Origin: Ciona savignyi
Taxonomy: Eukaryota; Chordata; Ascidiacea; Phlebobranchia; Cionidae
Assembly (NCBI GenBank): GCA_000149265.1
Contig: CH002874.1
Coordinates: 79,805-143,804, forward strand
DNA: 64,000 nucleotides
Reading direction: 5' to 3'
A program made the position numbers and the translations under genes. This document shows, piece by piece, positions 47,413 through 60,000 of this stretch (position 1 is the stretch's first letter; each line of letters starts with the position of its first letter). The notes under the pieces are model-generated. The model did not search any database, was not told the DNA's origin, and saw only the letters and a program-made list of their open reading frames with translations.

Positions 47413-50400
47413 ATGAGTGACGAAGACCGTACGAACGAGTATTTAATCGACAGCAGTTTAGCTGAAGAAACAGTAGAGTGCCGAAGAAATGGCTATGTGC
47501 TTACGGGTAAGTTTCTCGGACAAGGAGCATACGCAAAGGTATACCTTGGTCAAGCAATCCCGGAAACGGCAAAAACAAATAACAAACTACGACAGCTGCT
47601 TACCAAACAGAGGGATTGCAGGGTAAGATTTTATTTTGTTGTAAAATAACACAAATGCACCATATTGGAAATTTAGAAAGTTTACCCCCTAATATTAGAA
47701 AGTTTCCCCTTTATATATTGACAGGTGTCTATATATGTAGCTACATTGGCCTATATCCTATCTCCCTGTTTTAATTTTAGGTGGCAATTAAAATCATTAG
47801 CACGACTTCTACGCCTGATATTTACATTACCAAATTTCTACCACGTGAGGTCGCCACGATGAATAGATGTTTCTCACACAACAACGTGGTAAGTGAAAAT
47901 TTGATAAAACCCGAAAAGTATAATAGTCACATTCGGGCTGATTGATCGTATCACGATTCGACCAGTCGGACCACGGAACGTTCCGAAGTATTCTGATCGA
48001 AAAGTGATAGTTCCTGGCCACTAAACTCGAATCCAAGTTTAAAATTAGTAGATCAAAAGTACAGTTATAAATCAATGGTAATTGTTAACCAAACCATTAA
48101 ATTTGGGCATCATTTGCGTATGGCAGGGACAAAATATTACAGAGCATTGAGAGCTTTGCTGGTAGGCTATCCTGGCCAAATGTAACACATTGTAAATTTA
48201 TACAACTGACAGAGATGTCAAAATTAATTTTAGATCCAACTTTTTGATGTCTTTGCAACCCAAAAGAGAGTTTACATGGTGCTGGAGTATGCCGAGTGTG
48301 GCGACCTTCTTACATTTATTAACAAATGTTACGCCAAAAAAGCGCAAGCCAACTGCTTGACCGAGGACAAAGCAAGAACAATGTTTAGAGATATCCTGGC
48401 GGGAGTAAACTTTATTCACTCCCGCGGAGTGGCGCACAGGTGACACTTGCACATTATTAGATTCGTTGTTCTGTTTAGTTACGTTATTTACAGCAAGTCA
48501 TTAAAAAATTAAGAAGACTTAGTGAGGATTCTATTTCGTGTTCTAAACGTTGACCGGCAAAATTGCCCACCTGGTGACTGTGGTATAAACATGTTCGCTT
48601 AGTGATTTTAATGGATATTTTAATCTGTATGACTCATACTGGTCCGAGGCGTCTAATGAACTAACAATAGACCGGTATAGGTTATATCAAAATTGTTCTG
48701 GCATATTGCTATCTTTATAAACTACACCCAGCCCAGGTTTAGTAGACTCTGCCTCTTTATTATTGTGGAAATGAAAAAAAATACTCTGAACCGACTATTG
48801 TATCTAAACTTGGCCATTTTGTTAAATATTCGTTTATAACATTTATAAAGCAAATTACTTTACACACAGAAATATAAAAATCACCAAGAGTTTGTAAAAA
48901 GGCAATTTAATCCTTAAATAGCTATACTTTGTTAACTACAGGGACCTAAAGTGCGAAAACATTTTGCTTGCGAAAGGAAATGTCGCTAAACTGAGCGATT
49001 TCGGGTTCGCAATCCAACCCAAGCAAAGCCGGGAGTTGTTGCGGACACACTGTGGGAGCTATGCGTACACTCCTCCCGAAATTCTTCGCCAACAGAAGTA
49101 CGACGGGAAATTGGCTGATCTGTGGAGTCTGTAAGTGAAGCTGCAATAAAACGAGTAATTAAGTTAGTACAGACTTTTTAGTATAGTATAGCGACTAGAA
49201 AGGTTCGATCGACTATTTAACAGCATATAATTGTTTTCACAGTGATAATGTGTAAGAGATAAGGCATACGTTTATTTGTTTGTATTTATTTTAATATATA
49301 CACAGTAAAATAAGTTTTATATACACCTATATGCATTTTTAAAGTCTTATGAAAAAAAAACATAAAAAGGTTATAGCACTGTTATTCAAATGAAATCGAT
49401 AGCATAGTTTAGTTTAAACTAAAATAACGTCATTTTTGTGAAAGCAGACGTTTAAATGATATGTGAAAGCAGACGTTTAAATGATATAAACATTTGATTT
49501 TTTGTTGCCAAATCGGTGCAAAATATAAAAGGCATACTTAAAGTGCGCTTTGCAAAATGTATATTTATGCAATTTTATTACCAGCAATTTTTTCAGTGGC
49601 GTGATACTATTCGCAATGGTAAACGGTGGTTTACCTTTCAAAGCATCCACAGCAGAGGCTGTGCTCAAAGCGATGAAAAAACCGGTTTGCTTCAAAGTTT
49701 GTCTTTCAGCAGGTTTTTCTATTTTTATAAATTAGTTTAAAATATATCGGATAAAAATTAGTAACATGTTAACGATATAAATTTGCAACGGCATTTTAAA
49801 AACTGAATACAACCATCTTGGACATTAGGTATCTGTCAGTGTAGAACTGTCTGCGCTAAGATTAAAGTGTCGACTGCGCATGGCACCATATATGTTGTTG
49901 TGCATACGCAATTCAATTGTAAGCAGCAAACCTTAAAGCTTCGTAACCCGGCTCTTAATCACAGAATGCAAAGATTTAATACGTGGGCTGCTCAAAATGA
50001 AACCACACAGACGAATGTCTCTCGAAGACATGAAGGCACACGCGTGGATGAGGAGAAATATTCCACACAACTTACCAGACACCAAGGTTCCTATGAATAT
50101 TAATGTCTATTTTGCGTACATTGAGGTATTTCAAAAAAGGATACCACTTGGATAGATACTCACTTATTGTCAGTGTAAAATGTTTCCTTGCGCCATTTTT
50201 TGCCAGCAAAATCTGTGTATAGAAATTATGAATTAAATGTTTCCAAACTTTGGTTTATTATATAAAAGAAGAGTTGAATCTTAAATCCACAGCTATTACC
50301 ATATAATTTGCAGGCAATCGGCGACACCAATTTAAAGGAATTCCCCATTAATCCCTCACCCTTTGATTCCGCACCACCGATGAACGATGGTTCAATTACC

Positions 50401-52514
50401 GGTGGGTTATGGTTAAACTTTTTTAACTATTGGGCGATTTTTTAACCATTTCACATTTTTAGGATTTGATCGACCGGAAACCGTACTTAAATACCTCCAG
50501 GAACGAATGGTGAAGTCCCGGTACCACTCTATAATCGACTTCCATAAAACGATGCGAGAAAAAGTGGATAAAACTGAGGCTCCTCTTGTTCTTAACACTG
50601 TTAGAGACGACGGTCCGAAGCCAAAAACACCTCAGAAGAAAACAGCCACAACGTGCGGCCATTTACCGAAGCCCAAACCGAACATGCAACCTCGTACTAA
50701 CATTCCTAGCTCCGTTGAACCTCCGGAAATAAAGGTGAGGTGCAAGAAAAAACCTCCGCCAAGACTAGTGGAGGTAAACGAAGAAGGGGGGATGGTAGTG
50801 TGCGGGGGTTCACCTAAAACGTCATTACCCAAAGTTAACAAGACAAGGCTCGCCGCGACGAACGTTACTGTGAAATATCCCAAGATAACAGTGCCAGGTG
50901 ATTGATATAGATACGAATACATACTTAAGTATTAATGTCCCTGAGGTGACAAAAATAAGTACTGTCAGAGAACAAACGTCAGCATTCTGTTGGTCGGAAA
51001 ACTACAGTAGGTGGTTGTTTTGATATGAGATACGATACGCATAGTCGAAATATTACGTGCCATAACAGTTGGGTTGCGGAAGCTATCAAATTGTTTAATC
51101 AACTTGATCTAAAACTAAAAGAACATCTTCATCATATACAACTGTGTAATATTTCAGTAAACGCGATGGTGGGTCGAGGGAAACTAACGCTTGTGCTTGC
51201 AATACCGCCTTCTTTCCCATATTTAAACATGACTTACTCTGCCCAAACCTGAAAAGTCTGTTTTTAATTGTGTAATATTATTAGTATCGAAAATAACCAC
51301 CGAACATTCCAGATATAGTCACTGTGTTTACAAAAAATAATACATCGCGTAACATGGTCGTAGAAAATTGAATATTTACCCCACATAGCATATATTTACA
51401 ATAGAAGGTTCACAGAAAATGTTGGGCGATCGTTGTTCAAGCTTCGGTACGAACAGAAGCAAGCGGATAGCTCAACTCCATTGTCTCTAAGGAAAAGTGA
51501 GGTCGACTTAGTACAACCGAGGAAAGACAAAACTGGGCGTAAAACAACCGAACCGATTGCCTTCGCACAAAGGCCTGTCACTTCACCAAATGTCATAAAT
51601 ATAAAAATAGACGAGGCAAGCAGCAGGCATGCGCGTCGAACAAAAGAGTCGACGAAAGACAAATTCCAAAGACTTACGTCATATGCAGGTTCGTGTTGCG
51701 CATGTTCTTGAAACAGCAGAATGAAAGGTGAGATATTTGACTAATATGTATATTGCACGTAGGTCCACAGCTGGTAAGTGTTCCACGGTCGGTACCCGCG
51801 CCGCCGTCTGTTTCGCCAACGCAACTTGACCATGGAAAACCTCAATTCGGACCAGAAAGCATTCCTCCGCAAAAAATTAACACGATCGGACCCGATATTG
51901 TGGCTCGCCCACCAAGGGATCGAAAGGACCGGAGTCAAATTGTAAAATACAAGCTAACATGCTCCCACGGGCACCGAAAGCGTTATGGTCCTCGAATGTC
52001 AGTCAGTCCAACCAAGGGGTGCTCCACCAAACAAGAAGAGCAGTCGGCTCCCAGTATACCTGCTTCCCAGCCAGCAGCTACTTTTATGCAAGTTCAGCGG
52101 ATACGGAATCGTGAGGCGAGAACTGTAAATTCTACTCGAGAAGATGAAGAAGAGTACAGGCCAAAGATCTCGGCTTGGGAAGCAAGAGGCGAATCGACCT
52201 CTCCAATGAGAAGAATCGGTTATGCAAAGAATATCGCAAAATGCTCGCGACAATCCGCAGCTTACCACTCGGCGAGAGAGTCGAATACACCTGACTCAAT
52301 TACGATTGAGGATTTCGTAGAAGGGTTAAATTACGCGTGTCTCCAAGAGCAGAGTAAACTGCTATACAAACGAACTCAAAAGGCGAAGAAAGTTCTCGAA
52401 ATCGCAACCAACATGAAGCTCAACCATCCGTCTAAACGAGCATCACCACTACCGGTTTGTGGTCAAAGCGCTCATCGCGCAGAGTTCGTACTCCGGATGC
52501 GCTCGAAACGATGA
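47413..52514 (+). CDS. TSSK-like serine/threonine protein kinase with a long basic tail
   Basis: Ten exons, 47413-47622, 47781-47888, 48234-48439, 48942-49130, 49597-49712, 49965-50125, 50314-50401, 50463-50897, 51416-51688 and 51763-52514, join in phase to 845 aa. The catalytic domain (residues about 26-300) is complete: glycine loop GQGAYAKV, lysine in VAIK, catalytic loop HRDLKCEN, DFGFA, an activation-loop Thr in [11 protein letters not shown]-like TPPEIL, DLWSLG and the [10 protein letters not shown] helix. The DFGF motif, HCGSYAY segment and ECKDLI are closest to testis-specific kinases, which act in sperm formation. TSSKs are usually 270-370 aa, whereas here about 540 further residues follow, basic and probably disordered, apart from a helix-like end ([20 protein letters not shown]). 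A wider CAMK-group kinase cannot be excluded. AATAAA follows the stop directly. Confidence 0.88.
49439..49487. repeat. Tandem duplication of about 24 bp in kinase intron 4
   Basis: GTGAAAGCAGACGTTTAAAT plus GATA occurs twice back to back, one base apart. The copies are identical, so the duplication is recent. Confidence 0.9.
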
Positions 52515-52520
52515 AATAAA
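52515..52520 (+). terminator. AATAAA polyadenylation signal of the kinase gene
   Basis: AATAAA begins on the base after the kinase TGA stop, the same arrangement as in NSUN4. Confidence 0.5.
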
Positions 52521-54024
52521 ATGTCAACTTGTATTGACCCAGGATTGTCTCTATTTTCGCTCCATGCCAAGTTGCGATCCATTCATTTATATCAGTATAC
52601 GAACGCACCACATATGGCTTTGAGGTTTCAAGCTCCGAAAACCTCTCATATATAATTAATTTACTGATGCGAAATCAGGGACATGTCATTAATCGACTCT
52701 GTTGAAATTTGTAAACGAGTTTCGTAGATCAATATGTTAAAATTGGATTTATTTTTTTACATAGCGAAACTTACTTTAATATGTAGGTGTAGATAGCTAG
52801 GAATGGTATTACAATTAAGGCGACATAGGCTGGTTTTGTAAGGTTTTGTGTAAGTCGTTGTTAATAGTTTCAAAAAATTACATAAAAGCAAAGACATACC
52901 TATACCTGTCTAGGAACGCCGCGAATAAACTATACTTTCTACATTGCGCGACAGTAGACATATTGTCTGCTTATTGGCACTCTAGTTTTGTGACTTGGAC
53001 AAAAAACTAGTTCACCAAAGATTAGACAATGCCCAAGTTTTTAAACTTTGTCAATACCCTGTTTTGAAACTTTAACTGTTGGAAGCTTTAGTTCGACCCA
53101 ATAAGTTTTTATGCTTACGTCGCACTAAACACACAAGAATTCGGGACTATTTTTTTATTTTAGAAAGGCAGTAACTCCGTGAACTAACGGTTAACTCGGT
53201 ATGTAAGGTGAAAGTTTGATCATTGAGAGATAAAAACTTACACATTTGGAACCGAAAGTTTGGAAATTAATCACAGTGCATACTAAAAACACAATCAAAA
53301 TAATGCTACAACCGAAACAACGATTCCTAAACTCGCGGATTAAGTGACGACCTTAAATCCCACCAACCTGTCGGCATAAACTGTTCCAGAGGGCGGGCCA
53401 GCAGACGCTTGGTGACTTTTCCCACGGCCTAAAGATGCGGACAAAGCTAAGACCACGGGGTGCCAGCATTACCGCCATTGCCAATAGCAGCACTGTCAAA
53501 TAAAAATCATTTTATTGAAAATGAGACGTCCAAGTTCAAATTTAGGATTGTTTAACATAGCCTATTTTTAACTTTCGAATATTTTAACTTCGTCCCTAAA
53601 CTTAATATAGCATAACGTAAACAATCCCATGTAATTGGGACACTCTTAATGGTGCAAAAATGAATCTCGTTTCAACGGACATTAGTCATAATACCGCTTG
53701 TTGTTAAACGGCCCATTATAATATGCTGGGTTGAGGAAAAAGTGCCTTGCCCATGCACAACTACGCAGTAGGTTTGGGATATCCATAGGGCGGGGAAGAC
53801 AAAAAACATGCCCGGTATATTCGTTGCTTGTGGGCTAATTTAAATCAAAGCTATGCCTTGAGTAAAGTTTAACTTACATATATAAATGCCATTTAGGCTG
53901 CTATATCTGCTCGTTTATGCTTAACAACCACAAGTAACTCATATTGAGTGCTTTTTATAAATTTACAAAGAAGCGCGATTATGACTAAAGAATGAGTAGA
54001 GTCGACTTTGTAATATATATGCTT

Positions 54025-54180
54025 AGATTTATTTTATACAACTTATTTACTGTTAGATTTTATACAACTTATTAACTGTTAGATTTTATACAACGTATTT
54101 ACTGTTAGATTTTATACAACTTATTTACTGTTAGATTTTATACAACTTATTTACTGTTAGATTTTATACAACTTATTCAC
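54025..54180. repeat. 26-bp minisatellite, about six copies
   Basis: The unit TTATTTACTGTTAGATTTTA plus TACAAC repeats about six times with only single-base differences between copies. Confidence 0.95.
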
Positions 54181-55469
54181 TGATATATTTAAACCTGAAG
54201 AGTCGTTTTATCTCTGAACCTTTCCAATCTTCACCAACTGGGTGGTTAGGGCTATTCAATGAAACGAAGTATATTCTTGCAATTCTATCAGCACTTGGTA
54301 TTTTTTCGCTAAACTTTTTAACCACTTCCTTATAAAAACAAAGTCCTCCTTTTTACGTACCAACTCGTTTTAGTGAAGCCTTTCAACACATGTGGATTAA
54401 TGATTCTGCTGAGTGCTTTGCGCGTTGAAATGCTGTTTCGTTTGAATTTGGCATTTATATGCGTTTTATTAGCGCTGCCCGTCTGTGCCGTTTAGCTTTT
54501 AAGCCAACGTGAAAAAAGTAATGCATGGGACTTACCCTAATCCGATGCACGACTACCGTGTAGTTGCGTATAGTTTCTTTATACTGGCGAGTTAATTCCT
54601 TCAATCCAAATGCACTTAAACAATACCAATACAAGTAATCCGTATAACACGTAACGGTCAATGTGCATTAGGTTAATCACACCATTTAAATTTAATAACC
54701 AAATAGCATAGTATAGAACAACTGCGATCTTTTGGGCGAAGTAGAAATTTCTTTAAAAGATTTAAGCCAATTCATATTATGATCCCGATAGTGTGTTGTA
54801 TTTTTAAGTTGAACTGTTGCGAAAAACGATTCACGTTTTAGAAGGGCCGATAATCAAACCAACTACAGTTTATGCAATGTTTGATAAAAGTATGAAACTT
54901 TTAGGATTCAATCTTAACACTGTCATCGTTAATTTAAGATGTTGAAACATCTCCAGAATGAATCCTAAAGTTAACTACAGAGGTAGTTGAATTACAAATA
55001 ATTGCAAACACTAACTTAGGATATATTAATGCTAGAAATAAAAAAAACTTAAATATAACAACGTATTTGATTCCAGGTGTCACGATCATAGTCATTTTTG
55101 TTTTCTGCCGGGTTTAATTTCGATGTCATACTGGGCTCGTCAGTAAGTCCGATTTTTATACGAAGTGGTATATTAGTCATTAACCATTTGGCTACACGAC
55201 CGTTCTACAGTCATTGCAAATATTTTTTACGGGGCCTAGTTTCGATTCAAAGACGGACTCGTCTCTCAGTCAGTTTTTTTTATTTATAGAATTGTTATAC
55301 GAATCGGTCGCGTTATATCATGCGGCCTCGCGACCGTTCATAATGATTTCCCTTTTTTAAATTATTGCAATTTTTTATTTTTATTTTTTTATTAAAATTG
55401 CACGCACAATGCACGGCGCAAAAAAAGACGATAACAGGGAAACAAGTCAAGTCAAAAGTCAAAAGGTTG

Positions 55470-55850
55470 CTATTTCAGGATAGAGCCCCATTTAATGGCA
55501 TGTTGTGTAATCTTATTTTTTTTCGGTATTTCAAATTCTGCCGTTTGAATTTTCATACATTCTTTAACAAACGCAGCAATCTTAGGTAAGCGGTTTGAAA
55601 CACGTGATCGATATATACAAAAACGAGCACAAAGTAAAAGGCAGCAAATAAGAGGGTTATTTTCTATTCCAAATAAAAAATGTTTCATGCGACATAAAAA
55701 AGGAATTCTAAGTTTAGAACTTATTCAATCCACAACATCGTTCCAAAAAAGCTTCGTAACAGGGCATTCACAAAACAAATGGATTAAATTTTCAGTAGAG
55801 TTATTACAAAAACCACTATTATTGCAAATACGGTCTTGGTTTTTCATACT
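55470..55850 (-). mobile_element. LINE ORF2 C-terminal fragment
   Basis: The minus strand encodes the end of a non-LTR reverse-transcriptase polyprotein. There is a Cys/His segment with CNNSTENLIHLFCECPVTKLFW (CCHC-like, family pattern HLFxxC...FW), then one in-frame stop, then LICCLLLCARFCIYRSRVSN, LPKIAAFVKE and a terminal stop at 55470. The pattern fits the 3' end of L1/Tx1-type ORF2. The reverse transcriptase and endonuclease are absent, so it is a 5'-truncated dead copy. The upstream edge is uncertain. Confidence 0.7.
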
Positions 55851-57072
55851 TATTGGTGTAGCGACACCATGCGGTAACTAATTCTTTACAGACGGCATTT
55901 CTACGGACAATGCGTCAAATCTAAACTATTATTTTTGCAAGTTTATATTTACTGGAGAGAAACACGTTAACAAATATCTCAACAATAAAACTTATTATAT
56001 TTTATTATAATAATAGGATACTTATGTTTATCCCCGTGAATTGGAAAACACAATAGTTAACACACGGGAAATTGTCAGGTTTTTTTTTTTAGTTTAGTTT
56101 ATTCGTTTTTTGCCCCAGTTTTTAAAAATGGCAAACGAATATAATCACGATACAGGAACGGGAAAAGACGGCAAAACGAACAGTCGTTAGAACACGTCAG
56201 TAAAAAAGGATATAAATTAATGAATATAGCGGACGCGGCCGCCATACCTAGGTAAATGAACAATATTTAGCAATCGAAATTTAATTAAGACTAAACAATT
56301 TAGAGCCCTGAAGAAGAGTGTGCGGTAAAGCGCGACCAGTACAGTGGGGGAGCCGGCTATAGGAGAAGGTGTGGCCCGAAAGCATGGACCAGAGTGAAAA
56401 AAGAAAAAAAACCTAAAATGAAATTCCACTAATGTCAGATGACACTATTAGTTTCAAGCACACTTACCGGGGCATATTTACATTAAATATTGTTATTATA
56501 ACACACAAATTGCATAACATTAATGCATTTGATTTATTACTTATTTAGGAGTGTGAAAAAGGAGCACTACATTAGTGCACCATAAATAACAAAACAAAAG
56601 AACAAAACAAAACAAACAAAATGTTAAAGTAAATAAATAAGAAATAATAATAAATAGATAAATAAATAGCAAGCCAAAAAAGGGTTAGGTTACCAGAGCT
56701 ATTGCATGAAATGCACGATACTTCTGATTTCCGTATGTTAACGGTGGAAATAATTCAAATTAAAGGAGTTGTGGTGGCAAATTGTTAACGATAATTGCAT
56801 TGTCATTGCTGCGTGTAGTTTGGTGTGGTGTTATGGGAATGAACTGTGTTTTAAAACAGTTAACATTGATCATAATTCAATAATAACGCTGGTATAATCA
56901 TTCCCGAAAATAAAATTCTTAACACTTTTTCTGATATGTACCAGCCTGTAAGCTTCATTTTAGTTAAATTATTAACCAAATTTGCTTTTATTTAACTGGT
57001 AAACATTTGTACAAGACAGCGAATGCAGGTAGGTGAGCGAAGCATAAAGTTGTAAACAAAATCCAAGTCTAA

Positions 57073-60000
57073 ATGAAAAGCAAAGCAATAACGTGGATTG
57101 CAACTGAAATCTTGTTAGCAGTCGGTATCACACTTACAGCCATAGGGACAAGTTTTTTAGTGGTTTATCCACCGCAGCCGAAACAAGAGTCAAATACGGT
57201 CACTGAGAAAAATTCTGTAGAGTTTGACTTCAATAATCTCCGGGTAAGCAGTTGCGAGTTTTATGCATATATATAGACATACATTGCATATACCAACCAA
57301 CTAACACATTGTTATTGGGTATGTCGTGTTTTACGAGCCGAATAATATATTTAGTTAGTTAGGCAAGTGTATATTTTTTCGATTGATGAAATTGTAAAAC
57401 AATGTTTCATAGTATACATATACAACACGATGCATTTTAATAATGGGACTATGGACATTTTTGGTGCTTAATGGTATATCACTCCGCGGATTAGTCCAAC
57501 CGATCGTTTAACAACTAAAATCTATCGTTTTAGATTCGCTACAAAAGAGGCCAGCAAATTCATTTAACCACTTTGCTAAATCAAGCAGCAGATGGTTTGG
57601 GTCCGAGTGATGTGCTTCTAACAGGGGGTGTACCATGCGAGAATGACGACTTCGTTGTTTGCTCAACTTTCGAATATGTTGGCACTACTACAACTACGAT
57701 TGATTTAAGAGTAAAGAAAGTAGATGTAAGCATCAAATAGGCCTAGACCGATTGCATGAAGTTTGTCGCTGGATTTAATCGAGATGCACAATAAAGGTGT
57801 TTAGAACCGTCGTTTTTCTGCGATAAGAATAATTAGAAAACATTTTGTTCGTCCAATAATTGATTAGTTGAACTTAAAAGTAGGAAAGCCTCCATGACTT
57901 ACCATACAATGCAATAGCTTCGTAACTGGTCGGTGGGCAGGAGGTAATCTGACATTTGCGCGGACAAGTTTATCCATTCACTTGCATAAAACACAATAAC
58001 CTTTCCTATTTACATGTTTTCAGTTATCTGACGATTCGGCGGCGTGTTACGAGACATCATGGTTAAGTGAGAACGTCGACTTAACGATGACCGATTGCTT
58101 TCCATTCTCTGGACTGGCTGATTGGTTTGGTGGCGCGGAAATGTATTACCAGGATTGGCCAATTAACGAGTTAGTTACGCGAAATTTAATTTAATCATTA
58201 ATAACCAACTAAATTTAGTCAGGCTACATTAGTTGGTTTGTGTTCCACGAGAGGTTGTTGGTCCAAACACACCTCCCAATTAACTTAATCGACGTTGTGT
58301 ACTTCTCAAATATTGCCTAAAACTAGTGGTTTAGTTGTTGTACCAAATCTAAACAGAAATCTCTACTCACTAGAATAGCTCCAATAACCCCTCTGTGGCC
58401 GTCAGGTAATCGGACGATTACTCTTGTGAGATCGCTTCTTTACGTAATCGCGAGATAAATGTGACGACTGTGATAACTTCCACTGTATTTTCCCAACAAC
58501 AACATAAAACATGTCCGGCCCGGTGGTCTAGCGGTTAAGTGCGTCGCCTTTCAATCGAAAGGTTGCAGGTGCGAAACTGGTCGCTAGCTAGTCGGTTGTG
58601 TCCTTGGGCAAGGCACTTTACGGACATTGCCTGAACCCAGCGGATTAATGGGTTCTACCAAATTGAAGGAACGTGTCTATCATATACAACATACTGCAAT
58701 AGCTCCGGTAACCCGACAATGGGCGCGAGGTGATATGACGATTGCCCGTGTGTTAACCACCTTGGTTTTCCCATTCACGGGGATAAACATGAATATTCTA
58801 TCTTCTATCTATCTAACATGAATATCCTATATTATATAGCAATAGCAGAATGCATGAAATGCGAATACAATAATTTTTTTTTAAATCCTTGTCCATCGTG
58901 ATGGCTCGTCAGCATAGCATGCCGGAAGGTGTTTGCGTCTTGGACTAGCGACTTTACGGCCGTAAAACACAAGAATAGCGTGTTTAACAGAAAATGTATT
59001 GACTGTAACATATACAACACTCTTCAATAACTTGACTCTGTACATTGTCCGCTGACAAATTCTTCCCGACACGTTAATGACATGGTAGCGATGCTGTTAC
59101 ATTGTGTGTCTTAACTTTGACACTAGATATTTAAATTTGTTGACTTCTAAAGAAAGTTTATCAAATATACTACTGTACAAATGCCCGTTTTATGATACCA
59201 CACAATAGGCATCTGTGATGAATAACCGATCAATTAAAAACTGTTTTAAATGCTGACAATAAGTAAATTAGGTTACCCCCATTTTTTCTGTGCATACTTT
59301 TAAATTTCACAGCATCCATTGAATTGCAGCTGGTCAAAACAAATGTCATTCTTTCTTTCTGGCGACATGTTCTCCGATCCCCAACAGTACGGGTCAGTAC
59401 TCGAAAGGTACTGGATATCATCACAGGGTGTTGCACTTTACGTCCAGCCTAACATCCCTCTGCATGTCAGCACTGAAAAACAACACATTTGTTTTAAAGG
59501 TAATCTGTTCGATCAGTTGGGATCATCAGCTAAAAGGTAGTGGGATCAAATGCAGCCGCTAGCTTGTCTATTGTATCCTGTCCAAGGAAGATATTGATAG
59601 TGGCCTGCACTCTGTAATTTGATGGGTTAAACACAAACTGTAGTAATTTTCCAACATATCTTACAAACTACAAAATGATTAGGGGGAAATTGCTGTGTCA
59701 GTTTAAAATTATGGTTTTTAATTCTTTTGTCCAAATCACTTTGACCGGTTAGTCTGGCGGTTAAATGCGTCGACTTGCAATCGAAAGGTTGCAGTTGCGA
59801 AACTGGTCACTAGCTAGTTGGTTGTGTCTTTAGGCAAGGCACTTTACGGACATTGCCTGAATCGAGCGGATTAATGGGTTTTACCAAATTGAAGGAATGT
59901 GTCTATTATACACAACACACTGCAATAGGTATGGTAACCCGACGGTAGGCGCAAGGTGATCTGACGATTGCCTGTGGGTTAACCCCCTTGGTTTTTCCAT

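Larger units (their letters stand above)
52521..57072. other. Intergenic region between the kinase and MYORG genes
   Basis: No gene was recognised in 4.5 kb. It holds SINE scraps (about 53700-53790, 56020-56090 and 56685-56715, all minus), a 26-bp minisatellite, a LINE 3' fragment and an A-rich stretch with AAAC/AAAT repeats (56575-56680). A GC-richer patch at 53350-53490 and two overlapping short frames at 54455-54680 (minus) have no supporting similarity. Confidence 0.55.

Noticed and set aside
49829-49920. Open segment [14 protein letters not shown] as a kinase exon
   Set aside because: It lacks fitting phase and family residues. Skipping it joins exons 5 and 6 in phase and restores [12 protein letters not shown].
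53350-53490. GC-richer patch with a 40-codon minus-strand frame
   Set aside because: Too short, no splice partner and no similarity. It may be part of an unrecognised repeat.
54455-54680. Two overlapping minus-strand frames, one with a hydrophobic stretch and one ending at a good GTAAGT donor
   Set aside because: Neither has a clear start, partner exon or recognisable similarity.
59312-59329. Nearer acceptor for MYORG exon 4 (TTTCACAG)
   Set aside because: It puts the exon out of phase and gives an immediate stop. The acceptor at 59329 keeps the frame.
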